Source: Campylobacter sp. VBCF_01 NA2 (GTDB lineage: Bacteria; Campylobacterota; Campylobacteria; Campylobacterales; Campylobacteraceae). Taken from it: a DNA stretch of 64,000 nucleotides. The stretch spans positions 1,116,001 through 1,180,000 of the forward strand of contig NZ_CP115607.1 in assembly GCF_027797205.1 (NCBI RefSeq), in the 5' to 3' direction. Position 1 is the stretch's first letter, and every line of letters starts with the position of its first letter. The notes below the pieces were generated by a model. It did no database searches, was not told the origin of the DNA, and saw nothing but the letters and a program-made list of their open reading frames with translations. The position numbers were made by a program, and so were the translations under genes. Shown one piece after another: positions 49,839-58,800 of the stretch.

Positions 49839-50765
49839 TTAAAAAAACTCCAAAATTTTATCTCGCATTAAATTTGCATTTTCTATGTGATTTATCTCTT
49901 CGCGAAATGCGCTAGCGTTTGCGTAGCCCTTGGAGTATTCGTGCAGGTGTTTGCGGAAAATCGCCACGCCGTGCGCCCCATAGTGCGCTATCATCTGCGC
50001 AAAATGCTCCAAAATAATCTCTTTTTTCAGCTCCGTGCTAGCACTTTGCCCCTGCTTAATCTCGGCGAAAACCCACGGGTGCCCGATACTTGCCCTGCCT
50101 ATCATAAGCCCGTCTGCGCCGGTCGTGCTTCGCACAAATTCGGCATTTTGCGAGCTAATGTCGCCATTGGCGATAAGCGGGATTTGCACGGCACCTTTTG
50201 CCTGCGCGATTGCGTCGTAATCGACCTGCGCGCTGTATCCACCAGCTCTCGTGCGCCCATGCACCGCGATGAAATCAGCCCCGCCTCGCTCCACCGCGCG
50301 CGCGATATTTTCGATATCAACGCTAGCAAAGCCAAGCCTAACTTTCGCGCTTACGAATTTTTTGTTTGAGTGAGTTTTGATGATTTCTAAAATTCGGGCT
50401 ATCTTGTCCAAATCCAGCAAAAGCGCCGAACCAGAGTTTTGCTTCACGACCTTTGGCACAGGGCAGCCGCAGTTGAGATCAATCCCGCAAAATCCGTCAA
50501 ATTTATTCAAAATCAAAACCGCCTTTTTTATCACTTCCTCGTCGCTTCCGGCGATTTGGACGAAAAACGGCTCTTCTGCTTCGTTTTTTTCTAACATTTT
50601 TAGGGTTTTGTCGTTTTCAAACACTAGCGCATTTGCGCTAATCATCTCGCTTATCGTCGCATCAGCGCCGAATTTTTTCACCACACCACGCAGTGGCGGA
50701 TCTGAAAACCCAGCCAAAGGCGCCAAAAAAAGCGGTTTTGTCTCGAAAAATTTATTTAAATTCAT
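49839..50765 (-). CDS. dusB: tRNA-dihydrouridine synthase
   Basis: FMN enzyme that reduces uridines in tRNA D-loops. 308 residues from ATG 50765; an earlier TTG gives a 10-residue extension with no support. Start MNLNKFFETKPLFLAPLAGF, then SEMISANAL, catalytic Cys in IDLNCGCPVPKVVKQNSGSA (about 96-115), VHGRTRAGGYS and IANGDI. DusB subfamily by synteny with dksA in Campylobacter. Confidence 0.92.
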   Translation of the reverse strand: MNLNKFFETKPLFLAPLAGFSDPPLRGVVKKFGADATISEMISANALVFENDKTLKMLEKNEAEEPFFVQIAGSDEEVIKKAVLILNKFDGFCGIDLNCGCPVPKVVKQNSGSALLLDLDKIARILEIIKTHSNKKFVSAKVRLGFASVDIENIARAVERGGADFIAVHGRTRAGGYSAQVDYDAIAQAKGAVQIPLIANGDISSQNAEFVRSTTGADGLMIGRASIGHPWVFAEIKQGQSASTELKKEIILEHFAQMIAHYGAHGVAIFRKHLHEYSKGYANASAFREEINHIENANLMRDKILEFF

Positions 50766-50828
50766 TGATTGTGTAAAAATGGCGCGAATTTGCAAATTTA
50801 CAAAATTTACAAATTTGCGCCCCGAAAT

Positions 50829-51833
50829 TTAGAATATCAGCGAAGCTGGCACTGATTTGCCATTGTCGCGTAAAAATAGCAAAATTTGGAATTTATCAAA
50901 TTCGTCGCCGTCGCTCATGTGGAGCTGCTCTCTTAGCTCATCAATCATACCAAGCTCATATAGTGCATACAAATACGCCTCTGTCGCGCTTGAATTTTGG
51001 TTTTTGAGCCTTTCGAAAAAGGTTCTGTATTGCTCTGGGTTTAGGTGGTCTTTGAGCTTTTTGGCAAAATAAATGAAGTCTTTGTCGCTGAATTTATCGC
51101 TATTTATGAGATTAAACAGCTCCTCGCTACTGACCTCAAACTCGCTCTCATCGGCAGCGCGCTCTACGATACGCTTGATATCGTCGCTATCTTGGAATTC
51201 TTTATAGGTTTTAATCGCGCTATAATCGCCCTTATCGACTAAAATTTTATATGCTTTTTTGGTGATTTGATCATTATAAACGCCCTTTGTTTTTAAAATT
51301 TCGCGCGCATAATCAGGCTCAGCGTCAAGGCGGTTTAACTCATTTTGTAAAAACATACCGTTTGATTTAGGGAGTTTGTATTTTTTCAAATCCACAACCT
51401 CGCCGTTTTTTACCTTTTCGACGACATCGACTATCTCTTTTAGGCTTTCGTTTTTGATATCAAGCTCGCTACTATCATACCATGGAGATAAAATTTTAGT
51501 TATATCGCTTGGATCTTTGAAAAACTCTGTTTTGAAATTTCGGTTCGTCTCTAATCCCAGTAAAACCTCTTTTGTCATCTCGTCATACGAGCTTACATCT
51601 TTTTGTATAGCGCGGTTTTTGCGATAAACCATAAAACCATAAAAGCCCAAATGACAAAGCGCTAGTATCATATACAAAGCTAATGGCAGCACTACCCACA
51701 CAGCCACAGGCAGTGTTAGCGAATGCCCGAGCAAGCTTAGCGTATAACTTGCACTTTCTTGCGTGAAAATCACAGCCGCGATGATACCGATATATATCAC
51801 TGAATATACAAAAAATTGTTTTGCCTTCATCAT
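50829..51833 (-). CDS. Membrane protein with large cytoplasmic domain, conserved in Campylobacter
   Basis: 334 residues from the ATG at 51833, which overlaps the dksA stop by one base and has AAAGGAG upstream; a longer frame reaches 51941 inside dksA. Two N-terminal helices (about 8-23 and 33-60), then an all-helical region with repeated acidic helices (about 90-330). I recall a membrane protein gene between dusB and dksA in C. jejuni. No motif suggests an activity. Confidence 0.82.
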   Translation of the reverse strand: MMKAKQFFVYSVIYIGIIAAVIFTQESASYTLSLLGHSLTLPVAVWVVLPLALYMILALCHLGFYGFMVYRKNRAIQKDVSSYDEMTKEVLLGLETNRNFKTEFFKDPSDITKILSPWYDSSELDIKNESLKEIVDVVEKVKNGEVVDLKKYKLPKSNGMFLQNELNRLDAEPDYAREILKTKGVYNDQITKKAYKILVDKGDYSAIKTYKEFQDSDDIKRIVERAADESEFEVSSEELFNLINSDKFSDKDFIYFAKKLKDHLNPEQYRTFFERLKNQNSSATEAYLYALYELGMIDELREQLHMSDGDEFDKFQILLFLRDNGKSVPASLIF

Positions 51834-52189
51834 TATCTCCTTTGTGCTTTTTCGGCAAGTTCTTTGCAAGAAATACATAGTCTTGATTCTGGGCGGACTT
51901 TTAGCCTTTCTGGGCTGATTGGCTCGCCACACTCCAAACACTCGCCATAAGTGCCATTTTCAATGCGTTCTAGCGCAGAGACTATTTTATTTAGGCTCTC
52001 TCTTTGTTTTAGCCCAATCGAATACTCAATCGTCAAATCCGTATCCATGCTAGCTACATCAATCTCATCTGTCGCGCCGTGCTCTCTAAGCTCTTCGATA
52101 TCTTTTGTCGCGCTGTTGATATTAGCGCTTAGCTCGGCTTTTCTTTCTTCTAAAAGTTTTTTGTAAATTTTCAACTCACTTTTTTTCAT
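51833..52189 (-). CDS. dksA: DksA-family RNA polymerase-binding protein
   Basis: Works with (p)ppGpp on RNA polymerase in the secondary channel. 118 residues from ATG 52189 (AGGG upstream). Long coiled-coil (about 10-75) with the acidic DEIDVASMDTD tip region, then a zinc finger CLECGEPISPERLKV...CISC (C-x2-C-x17-C-x2-C). It partners with the Rsh enzyme at 6019-8211. Confidence 0.93.
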   Translation of the reverse strand: MKKSELKIYKKLLEERKAELSANINSATKDIEELREHGATDEIDVASMDTDLTIEYSIGLKQRESLNKIVSALERIENGTYGECLECGEPISPERLKVRPESRLCISCKELAEKAQRR

Positions 52190-52196
52190 TTTACCC

Positions 52197-52649
52197 TCAC
52201 TTATGATATGGATGATTTGCATTTATACAAAGCGCACGAAAAATTTGCTCAAAGAGCATAAGCTTTGCAATTTTATGTGCCAAAGTTAGCTTTGTTAGGC
52301 TGATGATTTTATCGCATTTGCCCTTAAAATCATCGCTTAGCCCGTAAGCACCGCCTATGAAAAATGAAACCAAATTTTTCCCGTCTAAAATTTTAGCAAA
52401 TTCCATACTATCAAGCTCTTCGCCCCTTTCATCAAGGGCGATATTATAACCTTTTAATCTAGGCATATAAACCTCGTCATACGCCCTAAGCGCGCTGGCT
52501 CTATCGATTGTCTGAGCCTTTGCGATACTAGCGTTAAAGAAAATTTCATCTTTTATGCTAGCAAATTTAGCCGACATTTTGCGATATTCGTTTAACTCGC
52601 TCGCAAATTCGTCGGTGCCTTTTTGTATAGAATTAACGATAATCTGCAC
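52197..52649 (-). CDS. rlmH: 23S rRNA pseudouridine-1915 methyltransferase RlmH
   Basis: SPOUT methyltransferase. 150 residues. [18 protein letters not shown] (about 77-94), then the SAM-knot [20 protein letters not shown] (about 101-120) and [20 protein letters not shown] with the C-terminal HPYHK, all family hallmarks. Overlaps accD by one base. Confidence 0.94.
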   Translation of the reverse strand: MQIIVNSIQKGTDEFASELNEYRKMSAKFASIKDEIFFNASIAKAQTIDRASALRAYDEVYMPRLKGYNIALDERGEELDSMEFAKILDGKNLVSFFIGGAYGLSDDFKGKCDKIISLTKLTLAHKIAKLMLFEQIFRALCINANHPYHK

Positions 52650-53554
52650 TATTCGTCTTCTTCGCCGTGCGTATCAAATAGCCCCTCATCGCTACTATCA
52701 TCGAGTTGGACTGGGGTATTTGTTAGCATATTTACCATATCGCTTAGATACTGACGCATTTGCGCTCTTGGCACGATAGCGTCGATTAATCCATGTTCTA
52801 GCAAAAATTCTGAGCGTTGGAAACCCTCTGGCAAATCTGCTCCGATTGTTTGTTTGATGACCCTTTGACCAGCAAAGCCAATCAATGCACCCGGTTCAGC
52901 GATAATAATATCGCCTAGCCACGCAAACGACGCACTAACTCCGCCCATCGTAGGATCTGTCAAAACAGAGATAAATGGGATTTTGTTTTCGCTTAAAATT
53001 TTAAGCGCAGCCGAAGTTTTGCTCATTTGCATTAGCGAATATGTGCTTTCTTGCATTCTAGCTCCACCGCTAGCTGAGACGATAATCAAGGCTTGCTTTT
53101 TATCAAGCGCGCGTTTGACGGCTCGCACGATTTTTTCGCCCTCTACCGAGCCAAGGCTTCCACCCATAAAATTAAAATCAAAAACGACCAATTGCACAGG
53201 TTGTTTTGAAATTTTGGCCTCGCCAGCGACGACAGCACTCGATCTACCTGTCTTTTCCTGCCCCTCGCTTATGCGTTTTTTGTATGATTTTTTATCAACA
53301 AATTTAAGCGGATCAACGGGTTCGAGGGTTTTATCACACTCTACAAACGAACCCTCATCACAGATTAGCGCGATTCGCTCATCTGCGCTAAAACGCATGT
53401 GATAGTTACATTTAGGACAGACATGGTGGTTTTGTTCCACCTCCTTAAAATACATCAAAGAAGCACAACCAGGACACTTAACCCAATGCGCAGGTGCCTC
53501 AGAAGCTTCTGGTTGGGCTCTACGAATCTTTGAAAACAAATCTCCAAAATTCAT
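52649..53554 (-). CDS. accD: Acetyl-CoA carboxylase carboxyltransferase subunit beta
   Basis: Transfers the carboxyl group to acetyl-CoA, first step of fatty-acid synthesis. 301 residues. N-terminal zinc ribbon [10 protein letters not shown]...CPKC (about 28-50), then the carboxyltransferase core with [34 protein letters not shown] (about 159-176), [19 protein letters not shown] (about 196-214) and [13 protein letters not shown]. The accA partner is not in the window. Confidence 0.96.
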   Translation of the reverse strand: MNFGDLFSKIRRAQPEASEAPAHWVKCPGCASLMYFKEVEQNHHVCPKCNYHMRFSADERIALICDEGSFVECDKTLEPVDPLKFVDKKSYKKRISEGQEKTGRSSAVVAGEAKISKQPVQLVVFDFNFMGGSLGSVEGEKIVRAVKRALDKKQALIIVSASGGARMQESTYSLMQMSKTSAALKILSENKIPFISVLTDPTMGGVSASFAWLGDIIIAEPGALIGFAGQRVIKQTIGADLPEGFQRSEFLLEHGLIDAIVPRAQMRQYLSDMVNMLTNTPVQLDDSSDEGLFDTHGEEDE

Positions 53555-53588
53555 AATATTCCTTTAATTTTGCAAAATTAAACTTCTA

Positions 53589-53594
53589 ATTCTA
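53589..53594 (-). promoter_or_regulatory. Candidate -10 box for accD operon
   Basis: Minus-strand TAGAAT 35 bp before the accD ATG, in the short divergent spacer with recO. Confidence 0.4.
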
Positions 53595-53628
53595 ACCTAT
53601 TTTTCTTTATTTAAATTTAAAATTTCGC

Positions 53629-53634
53629 TAGAAT
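53629..53634 (+). promoter_or_regulatory. Candidate -10 box for recO, implying a leaderless transcript
   Basis: TAGAAT ends 6 bp before the recO ATG. If used, transcription would begin at or next to the A of the start codon. No ribosome-binding site precedes the gene. Confidence 0.4.
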
Positions 53635-53640
53635 ATAACC

Positions 53641-54255
53641 ATGCAAGGATTTATATTAAAAGTCACAAAAATCAAAGACGAAGATTGTATAGTAGATGTG
53701 CTATGCGCTGACGCCTTGGTGCGCGCGTATCGCTTTTATGGTGCCAGACACCCAAATATCACACAAGGATACAAAATAGATTTTGAGCTAGTCTCAAACC
53801 AAAATTTCCTTCCGCGCCTAAGCAATGTCATGCACCTAGGATACGGCTGGCTCGCAAATAGAGAAAAACTCATTTTTTGGCAGCAATTCATCAGGCTACT
53901 GGGCGCGCATTTAAAGGACGCAAACGAGCTTGATAAATTTTACTATGAGCTTTTAAATTCCGCTGCTTCGCGCTTTGGCCGCCAAAATCCACGCCGAATA
54001 ATTATCGAAAGTTACGCCAAAATTTTAGAATTTGAGGGTAGGCTTCACAGCGAGCCATTTTGTTTTTTATGCGATGAAGAGATTAGCGGCGCAGTATCAC
54101 TCACACGCGGATTTTTGCCCGCTCACGAGCATTGTTTGCACCAAAAAGGCTTTAAATGGGGCGAAATTTTAGAATTTCTGCAAAATCAAAATTCGCTAAA
54201 TTTAGAAGACGACGCAGTTGAAAGGCTGTATGCTATCACGCTTCAAGGCTTCTAA
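53641..54255 (+). CDS. recO: DNA repair protein RecO (short epsilon form)
   Basis: Recombination mediator loading RecA with RecR. 204 residues, shorter than E. coli RecO. MQGFILKVTKIKDEDCIVDV at the start (OB domain). Zinc-binding CFLCDEE (about 141-147) is followed later by HEHC (about 161-164). Divergent from accD, as in C. jejuni. Confidence 0.87.
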   Translation: MQGFILKVTKIKDEDCIVDVLCADALVRAYRFYGARHPNITQGYKIDFELVSNQNFLPRLSNVMHLGYGWLANREKLIFWQQFIRLLGAHLKDANELDKFYYELLNSAASRFGRQNPRRIIIESYAKILEFEGRLHSEPFCFLCDEEISGAVSLTRGFLPAHEHCLHQKGFKWGEILEFLQNQNSLNLEDDAVERLYAITLQGF

Positions 54256-54262
54256 ATTTCGG

Positions 54263-54991
54263 CTATTTACTTAGCTTTTTATACTCCGAGCATGAAATTT
54301 TATCACCCATAGCGCAGGCTCTGGCGTAGTAGTTTTTCGCCCCCTCGATATCGCTTTGACCTTGGAAAATAATGGCTAAATTTCGGCACGAAGTCGCGAC
54401 ATCTAGCTTGCAAAGTCTATCTGTGTAAAAAATCGCTGATTGGATATTTTCAGGCGTGCCTTGGGCTTTAAAATACAAATTCACCAAGGTTTCGCAAGAA
54501 TCTTTATTGCCGTTTTTGCAGTCATTATCCAGCCTTGCCACAGCTTTTGTGTTTTCCAGCGTCACAAGGGCATTTTCGCAGTATTCATCCTCGCCATTTT
54601 TGCACAAAAACGCGCGAATTTCACTTAATCTTTTTTTGTTTTTATTCGAAGCAGAGTGCAATCTCTCAGCCCCTTTGCACGAAAGGACATTTTTTTGCTT
54701 ACAGCCGTTTTCGTATAAATTCAAGGCTGCGTTTTTATCCGCCTTGATTCCAAGGCCGTTTTCTAACATTTGCGCGTAAGCTACGCAGGCATTATCGTGC
54801 TTTTTATCGCACGCTTTTTTAAAGAACAAAACCGCGCCCTCATCGTCTTTGGCAGTGCTTTGCCCCATATAAAGCAAAAGTCCCACCTCATAGCACGCCT
54901 GCGCGTCGCCCTTTTCGCACGCGATAAATTTCGTATCTTCGATAGCAAATAAATTTGAGAAAAATAAAAAGATTAAAATTAGTTTTTTCAA
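54263..54991 (-). CDS. Exported Sel1-like repeat protein (Hcp-like)
   Basis: 242 residues with signal peptide MKKLILIFLFFSNLFA, then repeats of the SLR type with paired cysteines: ACEKGDAQACYEVGLLLY (about 24-41), KKACDKKHDNACVAYAQML, ENGCKQKNVLSCKGAERL, and two near the C-terminus including YARACAMGDKISCSEY. Such proteins resemble Helicobacter Hcp proteins: periplasmic or secreted, disulfide-rich, of unclear function. Same strand as the OmpA-like gene upstream. Confidence 0.83.
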   Translation of the reverse strand: MKKLILIFLFFSNLFAIEDTKFIACEKGDAQACYEVGLLLYMGQSTAKDDEGAVLFFKKACDKKHDNACVAYAQMLENGLGIKADKNAALNLYENGCKQKNVLSCKGAERLHSASNKNKKRLSEIRAFLCKNGEDEYCENALVTLENTKAVARLDNDCKNGNKDSCETLVNLYFKAQGTPENIQSAIFYTDRLCKLDVATSCRNLAIIFQGQSDIEGAKNYYARACAMGDKISCSEYKKLSK

Positions 54992-55009
54992 ACTAACCCC
55001 TTTGAAGTG

Positions 55010-55037
55010 AAATTTGGGCTAAGCTTAGCCCAAATTT
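55010..55037. repeat. 28-bp perfect palindrome between OmpA-like and Sel1 genes
   Basis: AAATTTGGGCTAAG and its exact complement with no loop, 1 bp after the OmpA-like stop. No T-run follows on the minus strand. Possible factor-independent 3' stabiliser or weak terminator. Confidence 0.7.
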
Positions 55038-55038
55038 G

Positions 55039-55818
55039 TTAATAAATAGTTTTGATTACGACGCGTCTATTTGGTTTGAGACACTCTTTTAGCGCGGCAC
55101 CTTTTTCGCCTGGGCAGAATTTGACCTGATCTGCCTCGCCCATGCCGATAGCTTGGATTTTGCTAGCTGGGATTCCATTTGCGATAAGTTCGTTTTTGAC
55201 CATATTTGCGCGTTGTTGAGATAGAGTTTTGTTATAAGCGTCGCTTCCTAGCGGATCAGTGTAACCATAGACCTTAACGCTTCTGACCATATTTACATCG
55301 ATATCTTTGGCGACAGCTGCGATTTTTTCGTGGCCCTCGGCTTTGAGATTGTCTTTGTCGAAGTCAAACAAAAAGTCAGATTCTAGCTCGACATTTTGGT
55401 TCGGTAGCTGCACAGGGGCTACATTGGCACAACCTTTTGGATTATAAAATGTGCTTCCTACGCGATAATCTTTGTCGTAGATGATTTTGAATTGGCAAAT
55501 TTTATCAGGATCGCCAGCTTTTTTCTTTAAATTAAATACATAATCCCACTCTCTAACCGCATACAAGCCCTCTTGGTGGTGCGGATGACCGATTAGGAAA
55601 TAGACTTGGTCTTTGCTCATACCTTTTTCTACTTTGCCCAAATTTTCGGCATTTGGGTGAGTTGGAGCGTCGATCCATGTTTTGTTCATATCCAGAAAGG
55701 TTACATCGTCCCATTGCATGACGCCGTCTTCTGGGATATTGTCGCTTACATGAGTGGTGCAACCACTAAAAAATAAAATTCCAGCCAAACTTAGAGCTGA
55801 TAGTAATGATTTTTTCAT
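55039..55818 (-). CDS. Lipoprotein with BamE/SmpA-like and OmpA C-terminal domains
   Basis: 259 residues. Signal peptide with lipobox FFSGC (Cys20). A middle domain (about 56-115) carries the BamE/SmpA pattern EKGMSKDQVYFLIGHP (about 63-78). The C-terminal OmpA peptidoglycan-binding domain (about 145-258) has FLFDFDKDNLKAEG, YGYTDPLGSDAYNKTLSQQR and CLKPNRRVVIK. Probably lipid-anchored in the outer membrane and bound to the wall. Immediately downstream of the autotransporter gene, but a terminator separates them. Confidence 0.88.
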   Translation of the reverse strand: MKKSLLSALSLAGILFFSGCTTHVSDNIPEDGVMQWDDVTFLDMNKTWIDAPTHPNAENLGKVEKGMSKDQVYFLIGHPHHQEGLYAVREWDYVFNLKKKAGDPDKICQFKIIYDKDYRVGSTFYNPKGCANVAPVQLPNQNVELESDFLFDFDKDNLKAEGHEKIAAVAKDIDVNMVRSVKVYGYTDPLGSDAYNKTLSQQRANMVKNELIANGIPASKIQAIGMGEADQVKFCPGEKGAALKECLKPNRRVVIKTIY

Positions 55819-55843
55819 TTTTTACCCTTTAAATTTAAAAAAA

Positions 55844-55875
55844 GCGAAACCGAAATTCATCGGTTTCGCACTAGG
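55844..55875 (-). terminator. Rho-independent terminator of the autotransporter gene
   Basis: On the minus strand GCGAAACCG, 8-nt loop, CGGTTTCGC, then TTTTTTT, starting 12 bp after the stop. Read-through would reach the OmpA-like lipoprotein. Confidence 0.85.
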
Positions 55876-55880
55876 CTACC

Positions 55881-58800
55881 TTAGAAGTGGAAGCCCAAAG
55901 ACGCGCCTGCGCCAATGTTGTCTTGTGTATCGACTGAGATAGATGATTTAAATACCCATTTACCATTGTCTGACATTTTTGATAGACCGATAGATAGAGC
56001 ACCCTCATCTTGGTAATATCCAGTACCCACACTTAGCATACCCTTACCAGGGATTGTAGATTGTGGTAGGTTACCGATAGCGATAGCAGAAGCGATACCA
56101 GCCCTAGCCTCATCTCTAACATTGTCAATTTTTTTGTCCAAATTATCAATTCTTTGATTGATATTTGTTATGTTGCTACCCAAATGCTCGGCGATACCCT
56201 CGATAGCAGAGTATAGTTGTGAGCCGTTGATCGCATCGGTGCTGTCTTTGCTAATTAGACCAGGTGCGACATTTTGAATTCGGCGTGTTTGTGCTACACC
56301 TTTACTGTCTTTACCCTTTCCGACGCTGACTACACCTACGACTTCATCTCCGCCTGCAAATTCTTTCACGCCGATAGTAACTTCTTCGCCGTTTGCGTTT
56401 GTAGCTTTAACTTCTGCACTGTTGTAGCCTTTTGCGTTACCTTTTGTTCTAGTATTATCATCTGCTACATAAGCTGCATTATTACCGAAGAATAACGAGT
56501 TTTCAACTGTGCTAGTTACATTACTACCTAATACAAATGTATCTTTTGTAGATACATTGTTATTATTACCGACCACATAGCTTCCATCGGCTTCTAGTGT
56601 TACGGTATTTGGATCACCAAATGCACCTGAGTTGTTAGCATGGACTTCATTGCCAGTTCCGATAGAGATAGACTGAGCTCCACTAGCTTGTGCACCATTA
56701 CCGATAGCGATAGATTGCTCGCCGCTTGCATTTGCATTATCGCCAACAGCTAATGATGATTTACCACTAGCGTCTGCTTGATAACCAATAGCTGTCGCAT
56801 GTCCGCCACTGGCTGATGAATCGACAGTATTCTTTCTTTGTTCTTCTGGTTTGAAATTTTCATCTTCATTTGTATGGAAGTATTTAATACCTTGCTCGTT
56901 CATCTTAGAAATCGCAGTTACGACATTGTTTGTAACATACTCGCCTTTATCTTTGACATTGTAAGTTTTTAGTGTTACGGTATTGCCTTTTTCATCTTTT
57001 GTTTGAACTACATTTTTAAATGTATTGCCTTCCTCATCGGTGTAGTTTTCAACAGTGTAGTTACCAACTAGCTCTTTTAGTTGAGATACATTAACTGCAT
57101 CAGTTGGAGCTGTGCCAGCTGCAACATTTTCTATTTTATTTCCGCCGACATCTACTTTATCGCCTGTGATATTTACATTGTTTTTATCACCAGTAATACT
57201 TATACTACCTTTATCCAAAGTAATATCTTTATTTAACGCCAATTCGTAGTTTGTGCTGCCGTCAGAATTTTTAGTTTCAATCATAGCCAAATTTTGTTCT
57301 CCATTTTTTAGAGAAACTGTATTTGGAGCCTTGATTTTACCTTCAACTTCTTTTAATTGAGATACATTGACAGCGTCATCATCGGCAGTTCCTTTTGCTA
57401 CATTGTGGATTTGTTTTCCACCCATATCAACATTGTTTTTGGTTATAGTTGGACCATTTGCAATAGTCAAACCATCGTTGTTGATAGTAGTATCGCCAGC
57501 TTTAACACTTCCGTCTTTTCCTAGGTCAATATTTTGAGCGAGTTTAATGATCAAATCACCACCCTCATTAACAACGCCGATATTGCCGTTGGTTAGGCTA
57601 TCTTTACCGGCTGTGTGGTTACCTTTGATATTTTGTTTTTCATTTAGTTTTTTAGCTACCTCGCCGTTATAATCGCCTTGGAATTTCAAGCCGTCTTCCA
57701 TAGTAGCAACTTGCAATGTGATCTCATTACCAGTTTTGTTTTTAGTTTTGTAGATAATTCTACCTGGTTCTTCATTATCAAGCGTATCTTTACCCTTAGC
57801 TACTGTGATTTCGGCGTCTTTACCATCTTTACCATTGATACCGATAGTTCCCTCGCCATCTTTTGCTCCAACAGTTACACCTGGATTGCCATCTTTGTCG
57901 ATAACTTCGATTTTACCATCTTCGCCAGGTTTTCCAGGTGTGCCATCGCCTTTTTCACCTATTGTTAGGTTATTAGCAAGTTTTAGGTCATAGGTGTTGT
58001 TGTCTTCACCGCCATGAGTAAGTTTTAGGTTACCATCTGTGTATTGACCAGGGGTCTTAGGTGCTTCTGTGCCACCATTGACAGTAAGATAAGTTCTATT
58101 ACCCTCAGCTGCTGTTTTTAGTTGAGATACATTGACTGCGTCTGTATCAGCTTCACCAGGAGCTAAATTTGTAATCTTAACTGGTCCTCCGTTTTCATCA
58201 CCAACTTTAATGTCTCCATTATCGTTGCTGATTTTTGCACCATCTTTGCCGAAGTAAATACTTCCAGCTTCTGTTAAATTTACATCCTTAGCAAGTTCAA
58301 CAACTAGTTTTTCGCCATTATTGATAACACCAATGTTACCAGTAGTTAGTTTATCTTTACCAGCTGTATGAGTTCCTACTATATCTACTTGCTCATTTAA
58401 TTTTTTAGCGATAGGGTCGTTAGTGCCATCTCGGTAATTACCCTCGAATTTCAAGCCGTCATTAAGCGTAGCGATAGTCTCTTTCTTGCCATCTTCTGTT
58501 GTATAGACAATTCTTGTTTTTTCGTTTGTCTCTTTTACACCAGGTTCGCCTTTTTCAAGAGTAATATCAGCTTTAACTGCGTCATTACCATCTTTGCCAT
58601 TTAAGCCGATAGTTCCATTGCCGTCTTTTGCAGCGATAGTTACACCTGGATTGCCATCTTTGTCGATAACTTCGATTTTACCATCTTCGCCAGGTTTTCC
58701 AGGTGTGCCATCGCCTTTTTCACCTATTGTTAGGTTATTAGCAAGTTTTAGGTCATAGGTGTTGTTGTCTTCACCGCCATGAGTAAGTTTTAGGTTACCA

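Noticed and set aside
51834-51941. N-terminal extension of the membrane protein downstream of dksA
   Set aside because: It lies inside the dksA zinc-finger codons in another frame; the ATG at 51833 has AAAGGAG.
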